From: Zygnema cylindricum
Lineage: Eukaryota > Streptophyta > Zygnematophyceae > Zygnematales > Zygnemataceae
Direction: 5' to 3'
Length of the DNA stretch: 64,000 bases
NCBI GenBank assembly: GCA_037447655.1
Contig: JBBHKE010002948.1
Coordinates: 101,721-165,720 of the forward strand
Part shown: one piece after another, positions 43,470 through 55,500 of the stretch
Layout: each line of letters begins with the position of its first letter
Position numbering within the stretch: the stretch's first letter is position 1
Program-made: the position numbers and the translations under genes
Notes under the pieces: generated by a model
The model's database searches: none
Told to the model about the DNA's origin: nothing
The model's input: only the letters and a program-made list of their open reading frames with translations

Positions 43470-45990
43470 GGGTAACCTTCCATCAGGCGAAAAGTGGGGT
43501 TGTTTACTGGAAAAAGTACCCTTCCGTACTAGGTCGTACTGTTTTTTTTTTTTTTTTTTCAAAAGATGTTTACTAAAAATTCGTTGAGATTCTCCAGACT
43601 TCTTGGAGAAAAGTACCACCGTCCGATTTTCAATTTTCGACGCAAACGCTTCATGTTTCCAGTACGTAGCTAGTCTCCTCCTACTGTCCTCGGGAGGAGA
43701 GTTTGTGATTACTGGACGCGTGTTTTGGTCCACTTGTAAAGTCAGAGTCGACCCACGACAGACGTGAAGCAATAAGCTTACATGTGGCAAATGGAGTGTA
43801 CCGTGTGACATCAAAGCCAGCCTGTTCGACGACAAAAAAATCTTGGTTGTATAGCCAGCCTGTTCGATGACAAAAAAAACTTGGTTGTAGGACATCCTAT
43901 GACGCTTCCTTCATAAATGTGCGATACAGCGATTCACGTACAAATGTTACATTCTTTGACATTTTTACAAACTTTAATTTTTCAACGGCTTTCGCGGCCG
44001 TTGATACCACAACAACCATAAGAACGTTCAGATTCTACATTAGCGTGACACTACTAGATATTTTAATCGGCGTCTGCCCGTACACATACGCAGCTGCGAT
44101 TTTGTCCTTTTGGAAATGATGATTATTCCCGGGTGGCTCAGTAGGTCCTACGTGGTACCAATCGCAATCTTACACCTCATTCACTGGCACGACCTGATGG
44201 AAGGGTGTTAGAAATATCACTGCCAGTAAACGTGTTCGTACGATTATTACGAACGCCTGATGGAAGGTTACCCTCAATCGACCCGGTCTGTAGAGTTGGC
44301 CGTACAATTACAACAACGTATGATGGAACTTCACCCTTAGGGCAAGGTTCCATTAGGGGAAAAATGACGTTGTTTACTGAAAGCCGTACTGTTTCGTACA
44401 GTGCCGTACCAAAGAAAAAAAATGTCAGAAAAACAAGGCTAATGAATGAGGGATTTGATTCTCCACGTTTATGGGCGTAAACGTGGACCGTCGGATGCAT
44501 TATCGGATACGCCGTTGTCTGACACTTTCAGTTCGCAACAAGTGACCCGGAGTAGGTCAATTATCAGCGCCTGAACGAATACCGTCGTGCCTCGTGGAAA
44601 AGTGAACAATTAGGGTGCGTCTCTATGTACTTCAAACTTAGAGATTTTTTTTTGTTTTTTAGCGCAGATCCGGCGGACCCGGATTTCGGGTGTCCCTATG
44701 TGTACCAAACGAAATTGTCACTTAAGGCGTGACGATTGTATACGTCGACAATGCCCGTGACGGCTGTCAACGTCTACAATCTGTGATGACCCACGTCATT
44801 TTTCGTAACTGCTTGTGACGTCGCGTGACTTTTCGTGACATTGTAGACCTACCGCCCTCCAACCTGTGCCGTTTCGCGGTTGAAGAAGATGCGTTTTGAC
44901 TTTGCGTCTATTGTCGGCTCGACGTGAAATGGCATAGGAACCTTGAGACCCCTGCAAAAAAAAAATCCGTACCGGATGGAAACGGACAAAACAAAACAAA
45001 CTGTGTACTTCTCTTTGTCGTATTAGACAAAAAAGGACAAAACATAGCGAATCGTGTACACTTCCACGTCGCTTGAATTCGTTTGAAGTTTTTGAACAAA
45101 ACATTACACGTGCGAATACGTGTTCCTATTTGTTTATAGAAAATTCCTAATTTTAAAACACATCGGCCCTGTATTTTAAAGATAAGGTTGAAGATGACGT
45201 TATTTGTCGTCGAAGTGGGTCGAGAAACACAAGACGACAACATGTAGTACATTTTAAATTCCACGATGACGCAAAATGTACTTTTCTTTTTTTCTATTTT
45301 ATTGTACGGTTGAAACTTACGCGGTACGGCTCTAAGTTTTACAGGAAAACGACAGAAAAAAACCCTTATTTAAGCACACAGAGACGCACCCTTAGTAGCG
45401 TCACGCTAATGTACAATCTCAACGTTCTTAGGGTTGTCGTCGTACCAGCGGCCACGAAAACCGTTGCAAAATTAAAGTTTGTACAAATGTCGAAGAATGT
45501 ACCATTTTGTACGTGAATGCATTATCGCTGTACCAACTTGATTGTGCACATTTATGAAGGAGGCGTGACAGGATGTCCGGTGACCAAGATTCTGTCGGCG
45601 AACAGATTTTGTCGTCGAACAGGGTGGTTTTTTTGACGTCAGAAGGTACACGCCATTTGCCACATGTAACTTTACAACTTCACGTCCGTCGTGGATTGAC
45701 GCTGAATTTACAAGTGGTCCAATACACGCATCCTGTAATCGCTAACTCTCCTCCCGAGGACAGTCGGAGGAGACTAGCTAGGTACTGGAAACAAGGGGCG
45801 TTTGCGTCGAAAATTGAAAATCGGACGGTGGTATTGCTTACATCCAACGGTCAAATCTTACGCCTATGTTATTGGAATCATCTTGTAACATGTTTCATCT
45901 GACAAAAAAAAAAAATTGGTACTAATTTGTACGAAATCTACGGCTTCCAGTAAACAACCCCACTTTTCCTATAATGGAGTAGAGGCCTTA
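43470..45990. mobile_element. Foldback-like element with about 590-bp inverted arms
   Basis: The left arm (43470 to about 44060) and right arm (about 45390-45990) are inverted copies along nearly their whole length. Landmarks: AAAAGTGGGGTTGTTTACTGGAA at the outer end; the shared phrase AGCTAGTCTCCTCC near 43676 and its complement near 45767; CATTAGCGTGAC near 44038 and its complement near 45396. The arms differ by substitutions and small indels, and the left arm alone has an 18-base T run. The 1.3-kb centre has smaller nested repeats. No transposase frame is recognised. Long inverted arms fit foldback or Mutator-like non-autonomous elements. A target duplication is not clear. Confidence 0.75.
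44611..45389. repeat. Inverted pair AGGGTGCGTCTCT inside the foldback centre
   Basis: AGGGTGCGTCTCTATGT near 44614 is mirrored by the complement of AGGGTGCGTCTCTGTGT ending near 45393. This may be a separate nested inverted-repeat element occupying the loop of the foldback structure. Neither flank gives a clear duplication. Confidence 0.5.
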
Positions 45991-46163
45991 GCCTTATGTA
46001 CGCTATATCGGCACCCCAAAATTTTGACATTGATACCTTAAATATAATAAATTACACTATTTAAGAACGTTGACCATAATCTGCCACGTCTCCTAGCACT
46101 AAATTAGAATGAATGACGCTAATTTTTTCGTTACACTAATAATTTCTATACGCTAATAACGAT

Positions 46164-46622
46164 TCAAGGTGTAGCGTTCATGCTTTCAGTCAACGGCACC
46201 TAAATAGAAACAAAAAGTATAAATCTCTTGAGTATATCGTACAGTTTTAGGATGGAACTGTACGGTTATCCTCAACATGAGGGTAAAACTTCGATAGCAT
46301 ACTCACCCCACCAGGAAACCTTTCCATTAATCGTGAGAATGGCGAATGTCTGCGTGCCAGATCTGTTCTTTTTCACCGGCTCTTTCTTCCTTTTTGCCCT
46401 ATCTTCCTAAAATTTATCGTTCGTTCTTTATTTCTCCTATTCCTTCGTTCCCTTGTCTCTCTGGTAATCTCTCTCTTCCTTTTCCTTTTCGCACGTATCA
46501 TCTCGTACAACAGCGTTCTTCTGAAGAAGAAAAGAACAAGAAGATATGACGAGGATCACTAATAATAAAGCTACAGTATTAGTAGTAGTAATAGTAGGGG
46601 TAATACAAACAGGACTATACTA
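46164..46622. other. Intergenic DNA
   Basis: Short open frames and a pyrimidine-rich stretch near 46380-46500. No gene or repeat is recognised apart from the element end near 46150-46163 that resembles the TA-flanked MITE family. Confidence 0.4.
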
Positions 46623-46821
46623 CACTGTCCATCGTTATTAGCGTTAAGAATTTATTAGTGTTAATGCGAAATCCAAATACATAATACTAATTGACTGCAA
46701 GGCGACGTTGCAGGTTGTTGTCCACTTCCTTAAACAGTGTTCTAAACGCTCTTTTACTATTTCGGTCAAAAAAAGTCGCGACCGAATTAGTGTTATAAAT
46801 TCTAATAACGATGGGCAGTAG
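46623..46821. mobile_element. TA-flanked MITE of the ATCGTTATTAG family
   Basis: The left end CACTGTCCATCGTTATTAG is mirrored by the complement of CTACTGCCCATCGTTATTAG at the right end, with TA at both outer sides (46621-46622, 46822-46823). About 200 bases, no coding capacity. Related to 23599-23907 and 51064-51281. TA duplication suits Tc1/mariner-type elements. Confidence 0.6.
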
Positions 46822-47226
46822 TACTATTGTAATATCACTTTTTGCTCTCGCAAACATCGTTTTTATATGAAACTTTTCTTCATGTAAAAGTGCATGTGTT
46901 GTCTTTCTATTGAGAAGAAGCTAGTGTTGATTTGGGTTGAACTGCATCTGAGGGTTAATGTAAACAAGTCACTTCATGCTTCTCATTCTCCTGTTCCAAA
47001 TCCACTCTGAATTCACTTCATGAATTTCTAAATGATTCTCATAAACCTTCTATAATCCATTTCTCTTTCTCTCTCTCTCTCCGTCTATTCGTTGACATTT
47101 TCTTGAGACTTGCCAAGCTTTACCCAATGCCATACTCTCTAGGAGTTTGCAAAAATGGTCCTTATGCTTCAATTTCAGTCTCCCCTTTGTTACATTTTTT
47201 CTTAACTCGTTATTATTATATCGCAG

Positions 47227-47303
47227 GGCCTTCATCTCTTGCCAGTTTCACAGTCGCTCGACTCTCCCGGAAGTTTTTGGAACTACTCTTGAACCGCTGA
47301 AAG
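47227..47303 (+). other. Candidate upstream exon of the nucleotidyltransferase gene
   Basis: A pyrimidine-rich tract ending CGCAG precedes it and AAAG|GTATTT follows it. One frame is open through it and leaves one base, which fits the two-base start of the exon at 48523. It has no in-frame ATG, so a further start exon would be needed, or it is 5' UTR. Confidence 0.35.
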
Positions 47304-47559
47304 GTATTTTAAAATATTCAGGCCCTATACATTACACTAAATACTAAAAAACTTACGAAACATACAAACAATTTGGTGAGTGATCACATGGTTCAAGTTT
47401 ATTCACATAATTCGAAAGAGACAAAATCGTATGAAAGTTAATAACTGCCTTAGTGACCGATTGAAACGAATAAAAAAAAGGAATACAGTTAAAATCCCGT
47501 AGTTTTTTTTTTTTGAGGTGATTGTCTTTTTGTTTTCTTGAAGGACAAAACACTGTAGT

Positions 47560-47960
47560 TACACTTCCGTGAAATTGTACAAATTTTGTAGTTTTTTTCT
47601 TGTTTTTTTTTTTAGTTGTTTTTTTTCTGCTGCTTTTTTTTTGTTTAATGTTTTGTGTGATGCCTACTTTTATTTTTTAGAAAATTTATTCTTAATTAGT
47701 TTATACTACGTGTTTTCTTTTGCGTTTTTTTTTTCTTGTAAATTTGTGTTTTTATATATATATAGATCACGTATGTATATTTATCACAAATGCACACACA
47801 CATACACATACAATATTGTATACGCGTATATGTATACATATGTATTTACATATGCAAAGTGTGTATGTGTGTGTATATATATATATATTTTTTCTTCACA
47901 AAATGTTTTTAGTTTTGTCTGGTGTGTTGTTTTTTTTATTTTAATTCTGCTGTTTAGTGA
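47560..47960. repeat. T-rich low-complexity tract with TA and CA/TG microsatellites
   Basis: Runs of T are followed by (TA)n near 47753-47764 and 47875-47889, with CACACACACATACACA near 47791. No coding feature is credible here. Confidence 0.85.
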
Positions 47961-48522
47961 ATGAATAGTGTTATTTTTGTTTATTGTGTTGTTTTTTATT
48001 TAATACTGTACTTTCGTAACAAGCAGACATTTTTGTTTAAATCTGGTGTGAATGAATGGAAAAAAGAAATTCAGTATGTTGTCCGGTTTTCCCGGATATA
48101 TACAACAGGGTGTGGGTAACAAAAATATTACAAAATTTACAAACTTACAAAAATATTCTCCCGGCCCTGACAGATTGACATTTATCGAACGAAAAAGTTG
48201 AATGTCTGAAAGCATACATAACTTTCACGCGAAAGGCATCCATCCGACGGCTCAGATTCAATCCGAGAGATTCCTGTGGGATACCCATCAGTTAAATGTC
48301 GGGTGTGTTTGACTGTTTGCCCTCATGCTTAGATACCCACATGCAATCAATACCTTTTGCAAGTACGATTATAGGTTGCACTGTTACTTCTGACTACTGT
48401 TAGTGAACTGTTGAAGTCTGTGTTCGATAATTAAACCAATTGCTGTTTGCTACTCCAAGCACTATAACCTGTAAAGTGAACGCTGCTAAAAAATTTTTTG
48501 TTAAAACGTTTTTTCTGGGCAG

Positions 48523-51500
48523 TGTGTTGGGAGGCCAATGCGGCGGGCTCAACAGCACAGAAGGACCTTCAGTGGTCAGTTCGAACTCTCAAAATTGTGG
48601 AATCCGAAGTTGAAGGGGTTCTTCGGGAATTGGAGCCGACAATTGATGAAGTGACAAAGAGGAACCATGTCATTGAGCGCATCAGCAGGAAGTTGTACGC
48701 GAGGATGCCGTGTACGTCTTCTTCTGCAGTTCTTTCTTTTACTGATAATCGGACTGACTTCATTTTTAGCACATTAGTGAGGTGGTTCTTTTTTTAGCAA
48801 TTTGACGTGGATCAGCATTCACACTTTGGTCTACATTTTTGTAATTAACTAAATCTGGGTGGTTTCGGCTCTCTTAAATTTGTCAGAACACTACAATTTC
48901 TTGAGATGCTAAAGGAGAGTATGTTTTCTTTGCGATCAAATCCAGCTCAAGATGTTGAACCTTATTGAAGTGAGCAGGCTTGCCATTACCTTTTTTTTGT
49001 CGTATAAGGGGACGCTGTTCGTATTCAAGAAGGGAAGGACGGTATACGGCCTGCCTTCCCTTTTAGACTAGACTGACAAACCATTTGCGGGAGATATTTA
49101 GATTTATCCTGTTTCTTTGTTTACACCCGCGTATAGCCATCAAGTAAAAAACACTTACAATTATAAGCATATCCTTACAACCTTTGTTCATTTTGGCACC
49201 TTCTTTGTGGCCATACTTATCCCATGTAAGCTAACTGTGAATCTAATACTCACTAAAAGGGTTTTTGTGCCTGGGATCGGCAACAGGGGTTGGTCTGCGG
49301 ATATTGGGATCACATGCGATCGGGATTGCGGTCCGGAATGCAGATATTGATCTTTCTATCGAATATATTCCTGGAACTAAAGAATCCCATCGCAATGGAC
49401 TAACTTATGGATTACCAACTGATTTACAGACACGAGACGGGAAGCAGGCTTTGCTTCGCAAGATGTGTGGCCTTCTGCGGAACCTTCAGCGTGGTATGAT
49501 TCACCTTTTCAACGGGCCTCGCCTTCGTGATAGTTTCTTAAAGGTGCTGGTTGTTGTGCAAATTAGAATGGCATGACTCTGTCTTTCCTTGTCAAGGGAA
49601 GAGAAGATAGGATTCTTGTGTCGTATCTTGTCAAGGCGAGACCTTCACTCAGTCGCAACCCTGTGTAAGGCAGAATAGCTGTTGAATTCAGGCTACAAGG
49701 AGTTCAGGGGACTCGCTAAATTCAGTTTCAGTTGGACAAAAATATTGGAGTGCAACTTGAGTTTTGTCTTATGTGAGGATCTGCTGTTGTAAGGATGAAT
49801 AACTCATTTTGTTTTGGGTGACAGATGGAGTGGTCACAGGAGTTGCACCGGTATATAATGCGAAGGTTCCGATTGTGAAATGCCGTGATGTCCAGTCAGG
49901 TATCGAATGCGACATTTCCGCATGTAATCGCGATGGGGAGTTTAGATCCCGATTCTTGCAGATTATCTCTCGGATTGACCCCCGGTTTTCAAAATTGTGT
50001 TTTTTGGTGAGGAATACCAATCGTTTGATTTCCTATTTCACCAGCACCGACATTTAATATCTTTCTCAGCTTCTAAAAAATAACAAAGACATCCTCAAAA
50101 GAAATTCTGCTCAGTTGCGGTACTTTTCTAAGATAATGAAGGAAAAACAACGGTGTTAAATCAAGTCCTCAGAGCATTTTGTCAGAATTTCCATTTTTTT
50201 GCTTCTGTTTAATAAGCATCTGATAGCATCACCGCGGCAATTTTTGCACACACAAATCGATAAAAATTTGCTGAAGTCACCTTTTTGTTAACAGTATTGG
50301 TCGTCTGTTGTCTCCTTGTTGCATGCAGGTCAAAGCATGGGCCCATAAAGCGAAGATCAATGAGGCAAAGAATGGCACCATCAACTCCATATCGCTAACT
50401 CTGTTGGTTGCGCTGCACCTTCAGGTCCATTTTCCCTTTCAATCCCCTTCATGTGGCGAAGTCCAGGCTGGAAGTCCTGTACCTCCATGATGCAGAATGT
50501 AAGCAACTGGTTGGATAGACAGACCTTTGGTTAAGCGTGATGATAGCATATCACATCTTCTCTCACTTACGTCTTATAATCGGTCTTGGTTCTTGTTGAA
50601 AGGTCAAACACCCGGAAGTAAGCAACAAAATTACCCTTTGCATTCTGGGGTATTATTCTTTTGTGGTCAAGCTATGCTATGTCCAGGAGAGAAAAGATGG
50701 CGAATACTTGCAATAGTATCTTATCACTAAAAGCAGTCCAGGACCATAGGGACAATTCCAAGTCATAGGTGAGTTAGTCTTTGTCGCAGGAGAACTCGGT
50801 GGTGTGAAGTGGGCTAAGCGAAGGACATTTGGGAGAAATTTGGATGGTGGCAGACAAGATCTCCACCCATCCTGCCACCATTTTGTACTTTCCCGTTGCC
50901 GCAGACAGGTGGGCCCTTTATGTTAAAGCAGCAGTTTGCAAGTATGAGTCGTGAATGAAATGCTTTTTGACATCATCAGCGAGCTTCATGGACAGAGCCT
51001 GTTCTGTGTTGTATTCTAGTACTGAGCCGTGATTCACTGTGGAGGTTCTGATTTTGAATGGTACATTGCCAATCGCTATTAGTGTTAAACATTTTCCTGG
51101 CAGTCAAAGGCGTTTACCTTTGTGCTCGACTGGTAAATTTTTTTTTCAGAGGCAAGCAATTGAAAATTATCGATCTTACCCTTCGATTGTGATGTCAAGA
51201 TTGAAAATCGGAAAACCATGTGATGGGGAAAAGTACTGTGACTGCCTGAAAAATGTTTAACACTAATAGCGATGGGCGGTGTAATTATGTGAAACATGCT
51301 GATGCTTTCATTCATCATTTATGTTTTCTCTAAGAGTATACAGTTTGCTAAGGTAGATGCAGCAACTTGTGACTGTTATGAATTCTCTTGCTTTTTCATC
51401 TTTAACTGATCATCATTCCTTAGCAAACAAGCTTTTTTTTTAAGTAGAGCTGTCCTTTACAACTCAATTTGTGTGTCAATTCTACAGCCCTTAAATTTGT

Positions 51501-53167
51501 TGCAGCTATCTTTAATGCTCAGTGTAGTAGGGGGCCTCAATCTTTTGCTGAATGACTATGATCATTTGCATTTTGTTTCTGTTTTCAAAAATGTCCAACA
51601 GGAATCTGTTTGCTCTTTTGTCCATGCTGTTAAAAAATACTTTGTATAGGAGTGTTCTCCATTCTCATGTGTGTCGCCTGACGTTTTAATCTAAACTGAG
51701 TGAGGTGATTCGGTTTTTCGTTGATATCATTCAAGCTATAATGTCATTTTTTTTTTGTTACAGGCTCTGGAAGTGAACTGGGGTTATGTCGAGAGGAAAT
51801 GGACCGGTGTCTTGCTGCCTCTGCCGAACGGGTCGAGTCGCTGATTCGAGAGGGTAAAGACAATAGAAACACATCGACAATGGCGGAACTTGTAGTCTCC
51901 TTCTTTTTACAGGTGCCTTTTCCATAATGGGCAACTCTTAATATCAAGAGAGTCAGCAGTTTTCAGCTCATTCACTGTTTCTAAGTTCTTTCACATGCTG
52001 ATGACATAAACAAGGGTGGTTTGTTTTGTCTCATCTTTGAACAGTTATCGGCTGTTGAGGACCTCTGGGAATCTGGCCTCTGTGCGAGCACTTTCCATGG
52101 CAGATGGATTTCACGCCAATGGGAGGATGAAAAGCAGCTCGCCCCTATTGCGGTCAGTGCCGTAATCGTATTCTATAGTATTTGCTGTTACACTTCATGT
52201 CTTCGTACTGATTGCTGCTTAGCTTTTATGAAATCTATTATTCAGTATTGATTATTCATTGTTACATGAGCTCTGCTTTTGAAGATCTGGTGGTAGGTGC
52301 ATAGAAGAGAACAATCAAGAGCCAGGTTGCGAAACATTCATGAAAAACAAAGTTTATGTCTCGTTGCTGTATGAAACATCTGTGCAGGTGGAGGACTTTT
52401 TGGACCTAAACTGTAACTGTGCTCGCAACGTGCGGTCTACGGAAGAGGATCGGATTTTTTCCTTAGTCAAAGATGCAGCTCAGCAGTTGTCTCGTGTCGC
52501 TTCTGAGCCATCATACACTCAAGAGGTCTTTGATCGCCTTTTTCTCTCGTCGAAACGCTCAAAGCGAAGGCTTTCTGATCCAAACTTTCCTGTGCTTGCC
52601 AAGCGACCCCGGCCTCTTGAAGGACTTCTTTCCGCTGCTCCTCATCTCCCACCACCATTGCCTCAAGGGCCGGTCCCAATACTCTCTGCACCCCTTCTCA
52701 CTCCCTCGAGAAGAGCCCCTCCTGTTGTATATTTTCATCAGCCCACCAATCCACAGACAGCTCCAGGAGTCAGATTCGTTGCACCGCGGCCAACTGCTCT
52801 ATCTATACCACCACTTCCTCCCGGGCCAGCTCCACTTTATTCACGGTACACACAACCAGTCCCAATTGTGAGGCCTCCAGTACTTCAGGCGTTACCTTCA
52901 CATGTGATGCCTTCAATCAGGCAAGATATGGCTCAACCAATCCACGTACATTCGATCCCTCCAGGAGTCAGACCTCCTATTCAAATAATGCAGCCGCATT
53001 TCCCTGGCCCTCCCATTTTGGACGCTAGAAAGCATAATTTTCCGAGCCAGAGATTTGTAAGGTCCCCTGCTTTAATGCACCCCCATTTTGTAAATCCAAT
53101 TGGGTCCTTATATCCGGGTGGGTCCCAGAGCAGCTCATCACTATCACGTCAACCATTTAGGAATTAG
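48523..53167 (+). CDS. HESO1-like terminal nucleotidyltransferase (RNA uridylyl/poly(A) transferase), start exon missing
   Basis: Exons seen: 48523-48711, 49287-49493, 49825-50006, 50329-50424, 50854-50908, 51764-51912, 52045-52152, 52388-53167. All junctions are GT-AG and phases agree, giving 587 residues plus the missing N-terminus. The catalytic core shows GSHAIGIAVRNADIDLSIE (GS motif and DxD) in the second listed exon and the third Asp in IECDIS in the next. VKAWAHKAKIN, GTINSISLTLLV and PPILPPF are the usual PAP/OAS1-associated signatures, followed by the ELVVSFFLQ and GRWI segments. The C-terminal 200 residues are Pro-rich and likely disordered. This arrangement fits plant HESO1, which adds U to unmethylated small RNAs and cleaved transcripts, but other TUTases are possible. 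No in-frame ATG precedes the core in 48523-48711, so translation begins in an upstream exon. Confidence 0.82.
51064..51281. mobile_element. MITE in an intron of the nucleotidyltransferase gene
   Basis: About 218 bases with long inverted ends: CATTGCCAATCGCTATTAG onward, and on the other side the complement CACCGCCCATCGCTATTAG onward. They match for about 40 bases down to GGCAGTC. TA flanks both sides (51062-51063, 51282-51283). It lies inside the 50909-51763 intron, in a region with no splice sites used. Confidence 0.85.
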
Positions 53168-53993
53168 TGTGGGGTTTGGCCCAGAGTGTCATTCAATAGA
53201 TTTTTTTGCATGATGCTTACAGGCAGTTGTTATTGTCAGCAGTCAAAAGCATCTTTGCAGTGTAACCCATTCTCCGAGAATGTGTATTAGCGGTCATGTT
53301 GGGTGCAGTTGCTAAAAACAGATGCATGTGGCATCCTTTGGCTCAATGTTCATGCTTGCTAAAGCGCAATAATATGATGATCATGGTGATGATGACAATA
53401 TTGTAAGCTTTTGATGGTGTTCTAATGATGATGTAATATGTTTGTAGTGCATTAATGATCTCACTTTGACATTGTCAGAGTTTCATGCTTCAGTCGTTGC
53501 AACAGCAAGCCTTGCCATGCATGGTATTGAATGGCACTGTCCTCTGTTGCATTTGTACTTTTGTCTCGCCACTTTGTTGGTTGTTCCAGAATGCAACCGT
53601 TTTGTGTGACTGGTTGTTTTGATCTCATGGTGTTTGGCATCATGTCTTTTTGCATTAGACGTTTGATTGCAATTCCCACTTGTTATGTACAGTTTGGTTG
53701 ATCGCAAATTAGCTGACAACTATTCTTATCTAACGGATTTTGAGAGCTCAAATGCCTAGCTACCAAACTTCCATAAAAAAATTTCCTTGTCGTGGTCTCA
53801 AGACACTGCCATTATTTAAGGAAAAGCACAGTCAAACGCAGTTCCTAATCTGAAATTTTATTGGATATTAGCATATAAGTTGTTCATACAATGACGAGTT
53901 GAGTTATTTGTATGGTAATGTTTTTCTATAGCTCTACAAACAATTTCCGTGCCTCCCAATTCGGCCATTCTAACCATCTAAGTGGTTACTGGA

Positions 53994-54123
53994 CATTGAC
54001 AGTCTATGACTTTAACAGATCAATTGTCGTATATTGGCGGTTCATGACTTAACAGATTTATTGGCATAGATTGACAGTATACGACCTTACAGGATTTATT
54101 ACCGTACATTGAGAGTGCTGTAC
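53994..54123 (+). repeat. Degenerate 38-bp tandem repeat, about 3.4 units
   Basis: Units start near 53994, 54032, 54069 and 54107, with the pattern ATTGaCAGT...ATGACtTtAACAGAT...ATTG. They diverge by roughly a quarter of positions, so the array is old. Confidence 0.7.
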
Positions 54124-55175
54124 ACTCGTACATCTCAAACTGGGTTTGGCTTATCAGACTGACCCAAGTGCTTTGTAAGGTCACTGACCCATGCATTGAA
54201 ACTCTTAACAAACATGGGGAACCAACCTGCCAAAAAACGTGTTTAACTCAAAGAGAAACAAGTTTGCCCCCAACTTGTTCTTGGTTTTTTAAGGGAGTGG
54301 CTCAAGTGTGCTTTTGATCAGATTTTTCAAATCAGGATTTAAAAAAGTTTGGTTCTATTTGATCTTAAAGGGAGCCGAACGAAACCAAAGTGAAGCGACC
54401 AGAATTGAATAAAACTGAACCGAACTGAGTGCTACGTGGAAAGGAAGCTGTTAAAGCCAACAATTTGGAACTAAACTAAGCTGGTCGTTTGGTTTCTCTG
54501 ATTTTGCAAATTCACAAACGGTTTGAGCCTGACCGGTTAAATTCGAACTATTTGAGCGCCATGATCATCCCAAATGTGGTTTGATCCTGTGTACGGACGT
54601 AAAGACGTGTGGTGGAATACAGTACAGAATATGTATTTTAATGCATATAGATATAGCGCACAAATATACGGAGAAGGTTTGCTAAAGTTGAGGAGACTTT
54701 ATGTTGGGATCTTTCTAGGAAAATGACAAGCGTATGCGTCATTTTGGTTGACCTCAAGCGCTTGTGTCAGCCTGAATAAGACCGTACTATATATACTATA
54801 TGCGTGCACGATAGTAAGACTTTGGAACAGTCGTGTTAGGATTTGACGACCGGTCCATTGACTAGTTTTGACTAGTGAAAAAATGAAAGCAACCGGTTAG
54901 AGTTTTCAACGGGATTGTGGACATCGGCTGTTAATAGGAAAACAACAATTGACAGTGCCGTCCAAATGATATGCCAAGCAAACCGTGGGACCACAAGTGA
55001 ACAAGAGCTTGGGCGCTAATCAAAGCTTCCTTCTTCCTCTCTATGTTCGTGAGGAGAGCGAGAGGGGCACCCTTCTCTCCTTTCAATGTCTCTATTTCGT
55101 TTCACCTCCTAAACACCCTAACGAGGGAGAGGTGGAGAGAGATGAAAAGGAAGAGGAAGAAGGAAAGTCCTTTTA

Positions 55176-55500
55176 TTGGCCGACTTTATTAAAAAGCGCG
55201 ATGGTAAACCATCTGAGTCCATAGGAACAAAAGGAAGTAGCATTGCAAAAACTGAAAAAACCACATGACTACGGAATAAACAAAAAGGAAAATCAAGGCA
55301 AAACCGACGAAAATACGAAAGAATGGCAGGGAAATCGAAAACACCCTAAATCGCAAAACCCCGCAAACAAAACATAAAAGGAAAAAACTAACACCAACAT
55401 AACTAAAAATCTACTGAAAGCAACCACGTAAGTCCCCGAATCCCGGAGGAGCACGAGGAGGAAGTTCCGGAACACGCCGTCAATCCATAACGGCAATAGA
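55176..55500 (-). repeat. Dispersed repeat, possibly a LINE 3' end (copy 2)
   Basis: 55176-55257 matches 36989-37069. On the minus strand an open frame at 55496-55293 precedes it, rich in F, L and V, without a recognised domain. The minus-strand end, AATAAAGTCGGCC, looks like a non-LTR 3' terminus. Extent to 55500 is a guess. Confidence 0.4.

Larger units (their letters stand above)
46824..48522. other. Region 5' of the nucleotidyltransferase gene
   Basis: This should contain the promoter and the first exon or exons of the gene at 48523. One candidate exon is at 47227-47303. 47560-47960 is low-complexity. The rest shows nothing clear. Confidence 0.4.

Noticed and set aside
47569-47964. Phe/Tyr-rich open frame of 131 residues
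   Set aside because: Produced by the T-rich and TA/CA low-complexity tract.
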